Positions 34,768-36,678 of a DNA stretch of 36,678 nucleotides are shown here, one piece after another (positions within the stretch are counted from its first letter, which is position 1; every line of letters starts with the position of its first letter). Source of the stretch: Paraburkholderia translucens (GTDB lineage: Bacteria; Pseudomonadota; Gammaproteobacteria; Burkholderiales; Burkholderiaceae); NCBI RefSeq assembly GCF_020881035.1, contig NZ_JAJITC010000029.1, positions 1-36,678 of the forward strand, in the 5' to 3' direction. The notes beneath the pieces were generated by a model. That model did no database searches and had not been told where the DNA came from. It worked only from the letters and a program-made list of their open reading frames with translations. The translations under genes were made by a program, and so were the position numbers.

Positions 34768-34800
34768 AATAGAGCGGGCAGATAGCCCGCTCTATTTTGT
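34768..34800 (+). terminator. Rho-independent terminator after ldcA
   Basis: AATAGAGCGGGC (34768-34779) and GCCCGCTCTATT (34785-34796) form a perfect 12-base stem with a 5-base loop, followed by TTGT. With the TATT of the stem this gives a T-rich tail. It closes the DUF1992-tadA-ldcA operon. Confidence 0.85.
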
Positions 34801-34867
34801 ACTGGTGACGCAACTAACTGTCAGTGTTTCAAGCCTCGCTCCGTTCCACACCTGTCGCCAATGTTCT

Positions 34868-34889
34868 AGGTTTTTGTTGACAAAAACCT
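34868..34889. promoter_or_regulatory. Palindrome 1, probable operator of the GntR regulator
   Basis: AGGTTTTTGT and ACAAAAACCT are perfect 10-base arms around TG. The core TTGTTGACAA fits the TNGTNNNACNA pattern of FadR/FCD-type GntR operators. It shares this core with palindrome 2, centred 138 bases downstream. No -10 box stands at the right distance, so it looks like an auxiliary site. Confidence 0.6.
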
Positions 34890-35005
34890 GCCAGCAAGCG
34901 GATCTTGTCCTGTCCGGACGGGTAAGTTTCCCATCGAACCGCCGCCCAGCCTGGTGTGCAGGCGGACCCACCGCATCGCAGCACAAAAACTGTCAAAGAT
35001 CGACG

Positions 35006-35027
35006 CAAAGATTGTTGACAATCTTTG
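35006..35027. promoter_or_regulatory. Palindrome 2, operator overlapping the regulator promoter
   Basis: CAAAGATTGT and ACAATCTTTG are perfect 10-base arms around TG, with the same TTGTTGACAA core as palindrome 1. The -35 hexamer lies inside it, so bound regulator would block RNA polymerase. This suggests autorepression. Confidence 0.7.
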
Positions 35028-35042
35028 TGTCCATCCTATGAT
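35015..35042 (+). promoter_or_regulatory. Sigma-70 promoter of the GntR gene
   Basis: TTGACA at 35015-35020 is a perfect -35 and TATGAT at 35037-35042 a five-of-six -10, with a 16-base spacer. The start codon is 25 bases downstream of the -10. Confidence 0.7.
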
Positions 35043-35066
35043 GACCAGCATACCGAGGCGCACATC

Positions 35067-35780
35067 ATGTCCGACACAGAATCCGTCGCGAACAGTTCGA
35101 AGCCCGAAGCAATCGCCGAGCGTATCCGGGCGGCGATCCTCGAGCACCGGCTGGCGCCCGGCGCGAAGCTCACTGAAGCTCAGTTATGCGAAGTATTCGC
35201 CGTGAAGCGCGGTCCGATCCGTCAGGCGCTCTCGCAACTGGCGGGGGAGCGGCTCGTCGATCTCGAACCGAATCGCGGGGCGTTCGTCGCGAGTCCGTCG
35301 TTGCAGGAGGTGCATGAGGTGTTCGAAATGCGCCGCATCATCGAGCTGGCCGTCGTCGAAAAGATCTGTAGCGGACACGGCATGCGGCGCTTGAAGAACA
35401 TCGGCAGCATGCTCGGCCGGGAACGCAAGGCGTTCGAAACGCGGGATTTCCCAGCGTGGATCCGGCTGTCGGGCGAGTTTCATACGGAGCTCGCGAATCT
35501 GACCGGTAACACGGTGTTGTGCGATTGCCTGAACGGACTGGTCGCGCGCTCCACGCTGATTTCCGCGCTATACGAGTCGCTCGGACGCAGCCCGTGCTCG
35601 TTCGAAGACCACGAAGCGATTCTCGCCGCGCTCGACGCCGGCGATGCGAAGCAGGCCGCAGCGCTGATGTCGCGCCATCTGCAAAGTGTCGAGTTGAAGA
35701 TGCTGGAGCGCCCCGCGCGCGGGGCAGCGGACCTGCACGAAGTATTCGGCGCGCTTGCGCCGAAAGAAACATCCACGTAG
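35067..35780 (+). CDS. GntR family transcriptional regulator (FadR/FCD subfamily)
   Basis: A 237-residue regulator. The N-terminal winged helix-turn-helix runs from ~15 to 80: AIAERIRAAILEHRLAPGAK, LTEAQLCEVFAVKRGPIRQA, then LEPNRGAFVASP, the wing. The C-terminal FCD domain (all helices, ~90-220) has EVFEMRRIIELAVVEKI, SGEFHTELANLTGN and FEDHEAILAALDAGDAKQAA, with Asp/His residues that bind a metal and an organic-acid ligand in this family. The start at 35067 has GAGG seven bases upstream. Two palindromes upstream indicate autoregulation. Such regulators usually control an adjacent catabolic operon; the next gene downstream appears to be cut by an IS110 element. Confidence 0.92.
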   Translation: MSDTESVANSSKPEAIAERIRAAILEHRLAPGAKLTEAQLCEVFAVKRGPIRQALSQLAGERLVDLEPNRGAFVASPSLQEVHEVFEMRRIIELAVVEKICSGHGMRRLKNIGSMLGRERKAFETRDFPAWIRLSGEFHTELANLTGNTVLCDCLNGLVARSTLISALYESLGRSPCSFEDHEAILAALDAGDAKQAAALMSRHLQSVELKMLERPARGAADLHEVFGALAPKETST

Positions 35781-36149
35781 ACAGCCGAAGCCGGCACCAC
35801 CCCCAGGCTGAGGCAAGCAGCAGGCGAGCGCCCGTTCGTGGTGCGAGCCGCACTGAATTGCACTGAACCGATCGATGCACGGCCGGGCGGCCTCGCGCGA
35901 GCGCCGCCGGCCTGAACACGCACGTCCGTCGCGAGACGACGGACTGGGGGCAGCGACGTATCGCCGCAAATCCGCGCGGGCTGGCGGTGCGATCACCCCA
36001 AGTCCATCCATACGGAGAGACGCGCGGCACGGCCGGCAACCACGACGCCGATTTCTTCACCCGCGCAGGCCGGGAAACGAGCAACTGGCATGGCCGATGC
36101 AGTGTCCGTCGATGCTTTATCGACGGCCCCTATCCACAGGAGAATTGAA
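35781..36149. other. Gene-free region with two hairpins, leader of an interrupted gene
   Basis: No gene I can support lies between the GntR stop and the GTG at 36150. GTCCGTCG-CGAGA-CGACGGAC (35924-35944) and CCGTCGAT-GCTTT-ATCGACGG (36106-36126) are perfect 8-base stems with 5-base loops. Neither is followed by a T-run. The second lies just upstream of the ribosome-binding site at ~36139, so it may be an operator or leader structure of the gene that starts at 36150. Confidence 0.4.
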
Positions 36150-36176
36150 GTGAACGCGTCCCACCCGAAACCGTGA
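36150..36176 (+). pseudogene. Start of a gene interrupted by an IS110 element
   Basis: AGGAGA lies about six bases before GTG at 36150, an excellent translation start. Only eight codons follow (encoding MNASHPKP) before TGA at 36174. The sequence beyond 36174 resembles the non-coding left end of the IS110 element. The simplest explanation is that the element inserted eight codons into a gene, perhaps the first gene of the operon controlled by the GntR regulator. The identity of the gene cannot be told from eight residues. Confidence 0.4.
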
Positions 36177-36190
36177 GAGCAGAGGAAGGG

Positions 36191-36267
36191 GTGGATCCTC
36201 ACGGGCCGACGGCATCGAAGTGCCCAGGTGGAAAATGCACGCATTTCCCGGCAACCGGAGGATCCAC
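36191..36267 (+). ncRNA. Structured 5' non-coding region of IS110, candidate bridge RNA and translation-blocking stem
   Basis: GTGGATCCTC (36191-36200) and GAGGATCCAC (36258-36267) are perfect 10-base inverted arms. A second small stem AAATGC-AC-GCATTT lies between them (36233-36246). The right arm contains the ribosome-binding site of the transposase, so in a transcript the stem would hide it. In IS110 relatives such as IS621 the non-coding end encodes the bridge RNA that pairs with donor and target DNA. Whether this short region is such an RNA is inference. Confidence 0.4.
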
Positions 36268-36268
36268 G

Positions 36269-36678
36269 ATGAACAGTATCGCAGTGGGCGTAGACATCGC
36301 CAAGCACGTATTCCAGGTGCATTACGTCGATCAGGTAACCGGAGAGATCGTCAACAAGCCGCTCAAGCGCGGGAAGTTCCTCGAGCACTTCGCGAACCGT
36401 TCGCGGTGCCTGATCGGGATGGAAGCGTGCGGCGGAGCGCACCACTGGGCGCGGCACCTGACGCAGTTGGGTCACGAGGTCAGGCTGATGCCGGCGGAAT
36501 TCGTGAAGGCGTTCAACATCCGCAACAAGAACGATGCGGCGGACGCGCGCGCGAATTGGCTGGCGGTGCAGCAGCCGGGCAAGCCGGTGGCGGTGAAGAC
36601 GGAAATGCAGCAGGCGATGCTGGCGCTGCACCGGATGCGCGAGCAGTTGGTGAAATTCCGCACGATGCAGAGCAACGG
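36269..36678 (+). CDS. IS110 family transposase, N-terminal part (runs off window)
   Basis: The first 136 codons of an IS110 DEDD recombinase. The start is set by CCGGAGGATCC just before the ATG. The RuvC-like domain begins MNSIAVGVDIAKHVFQVHYV with D9; E52 follows in LIGMEACGGAHHWARHL; D89 and D92 lie in NKNDAADARA, completing the DEDD set. A helical region, QQAMLALHRMREQLVKFRTM, then leads towards the missing Tnp20 domain with its catalytic Ser. The frame is open to the window end with no damage seen. Asn replaces the usual Ile after ADARA, of unknown effect. Confidence 0.92.
   Translation, partial: MNSIAVGVDIAKHVFQVHYVDQVTGEIVNKPLKRGKFLEHFANRSRCLIGMEACGGAHHWARHLTQLGHEVRLMPAEFVKAFNIRNKNDAADARANWLAVQQPGKPVAVKTEMQQAMLALHRMREQLVKFRTMQSN

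Larger units (their letters stand above)
36177..36678 (+). mobile_element. IS110-family insertion sequence, left part
   Basis: The transposase gene and its 5' non-coding region run off the window. IS110 elements lack ordinary terminal inverted repeats, so the left border is only a guess from where the interrupted frame at 36150 ends. It could lie anywhere from ~36170 to ~36190. Confidence 0.6.

Noticed and set aside
1..36678. CRISPR arrays, tRNA or rRNA genes, replication origin
   Set aside because: I saw no regularly spaced repeats, no cloverleaf-like sequence with a TTCGA-type arm and no iteron cluster.

Overview
The window is high-GC DNA with tightly packed genes. Gene content and protein style point to a Burkholderiales bacterium, most likely Burkholderia, Paraburkholderia or Caballeronia: NodT/EmrA/EmrB-type pump, AI-2E permeases with long tails, Ku/LigD, DUF3175, DUF3309 and CsbD stress proteins. 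The genus is inferred from recollection of similar proteins, not from a search.

Layout. 1-1.9 kb is mobile-element debris: a 3'-truncated sce7726-type gene, the last ~40 codons of a serine-recombinase-like protein, a RES-domain toxin-like gene and an unidentified frameshifted remnant. 1.9-4.4 kb holds two small stress-type genes and a 634-residue AI-2E permease with a long soluble tail. 4.4-13.0 kb is a minus-strand oxidative gene cluster. In transcription order it encodes an enolase-superfamily dehydratase, a membrane protein built of two ~136-residue repeats, a gluconate 2-dehydrogenase subunit-3-like protein, a GMC flavoprotein, and the 2Fe-2S, FAD and molybdopterin subunits of a xanthine-dehydrogenase-type oxidoreductase. 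Stop/start overlaps and short gaps suggest one or two coupled operons. Divergent from it is a pyruvate-oxidase-like ThDP enzyme.

15-19 kb is a tripartite drug-efflux operon (HlyD, DHA2 permease, NodT) in decay: the permease has a one-base frameshift with a TGATG stop/start overlap, and the outer-membrane factor lacks its middle third. 19-22.3 kb holds a small acidic protein, a UdgX-type uracil-DNA glycosylase, a deletion chimera of an SDR and a GH15 glycosidase, and an MgtC-like protein. 22.6-32.4 kb is rich in stress and DNA-repair genes: CsbD, an MFS permease, DUF3175, the Ku/LigD end-joining pair, a DUF3022-like protein, a DJ-1/PfpI protein, a zinc alcohol dehydrogenase, a 2H phosphoesterase and a small lipoprotein.

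32.6-34.8 kb is housekeeping: DnaJ-related DUF1992 protein, TadA and LD-carboxypeptidase, closed by a clear terminator. The last part has a GntR/FCD regulator preceded by two related palindromes, one of them overlapping its promoter. Next comes a ribosome-binding site with eight codons of a gene apparently cut by an IS110-family element, whose transposase runs off the window end. The most interesting leads are the GMC/duplicated-membrane-protein redox cluster, the IS110 5' non-coding region (possible bridge RNA and a stem that covers the transposase ribosome-binding site), and the cluster of fresh deletions around the end-joining genes.
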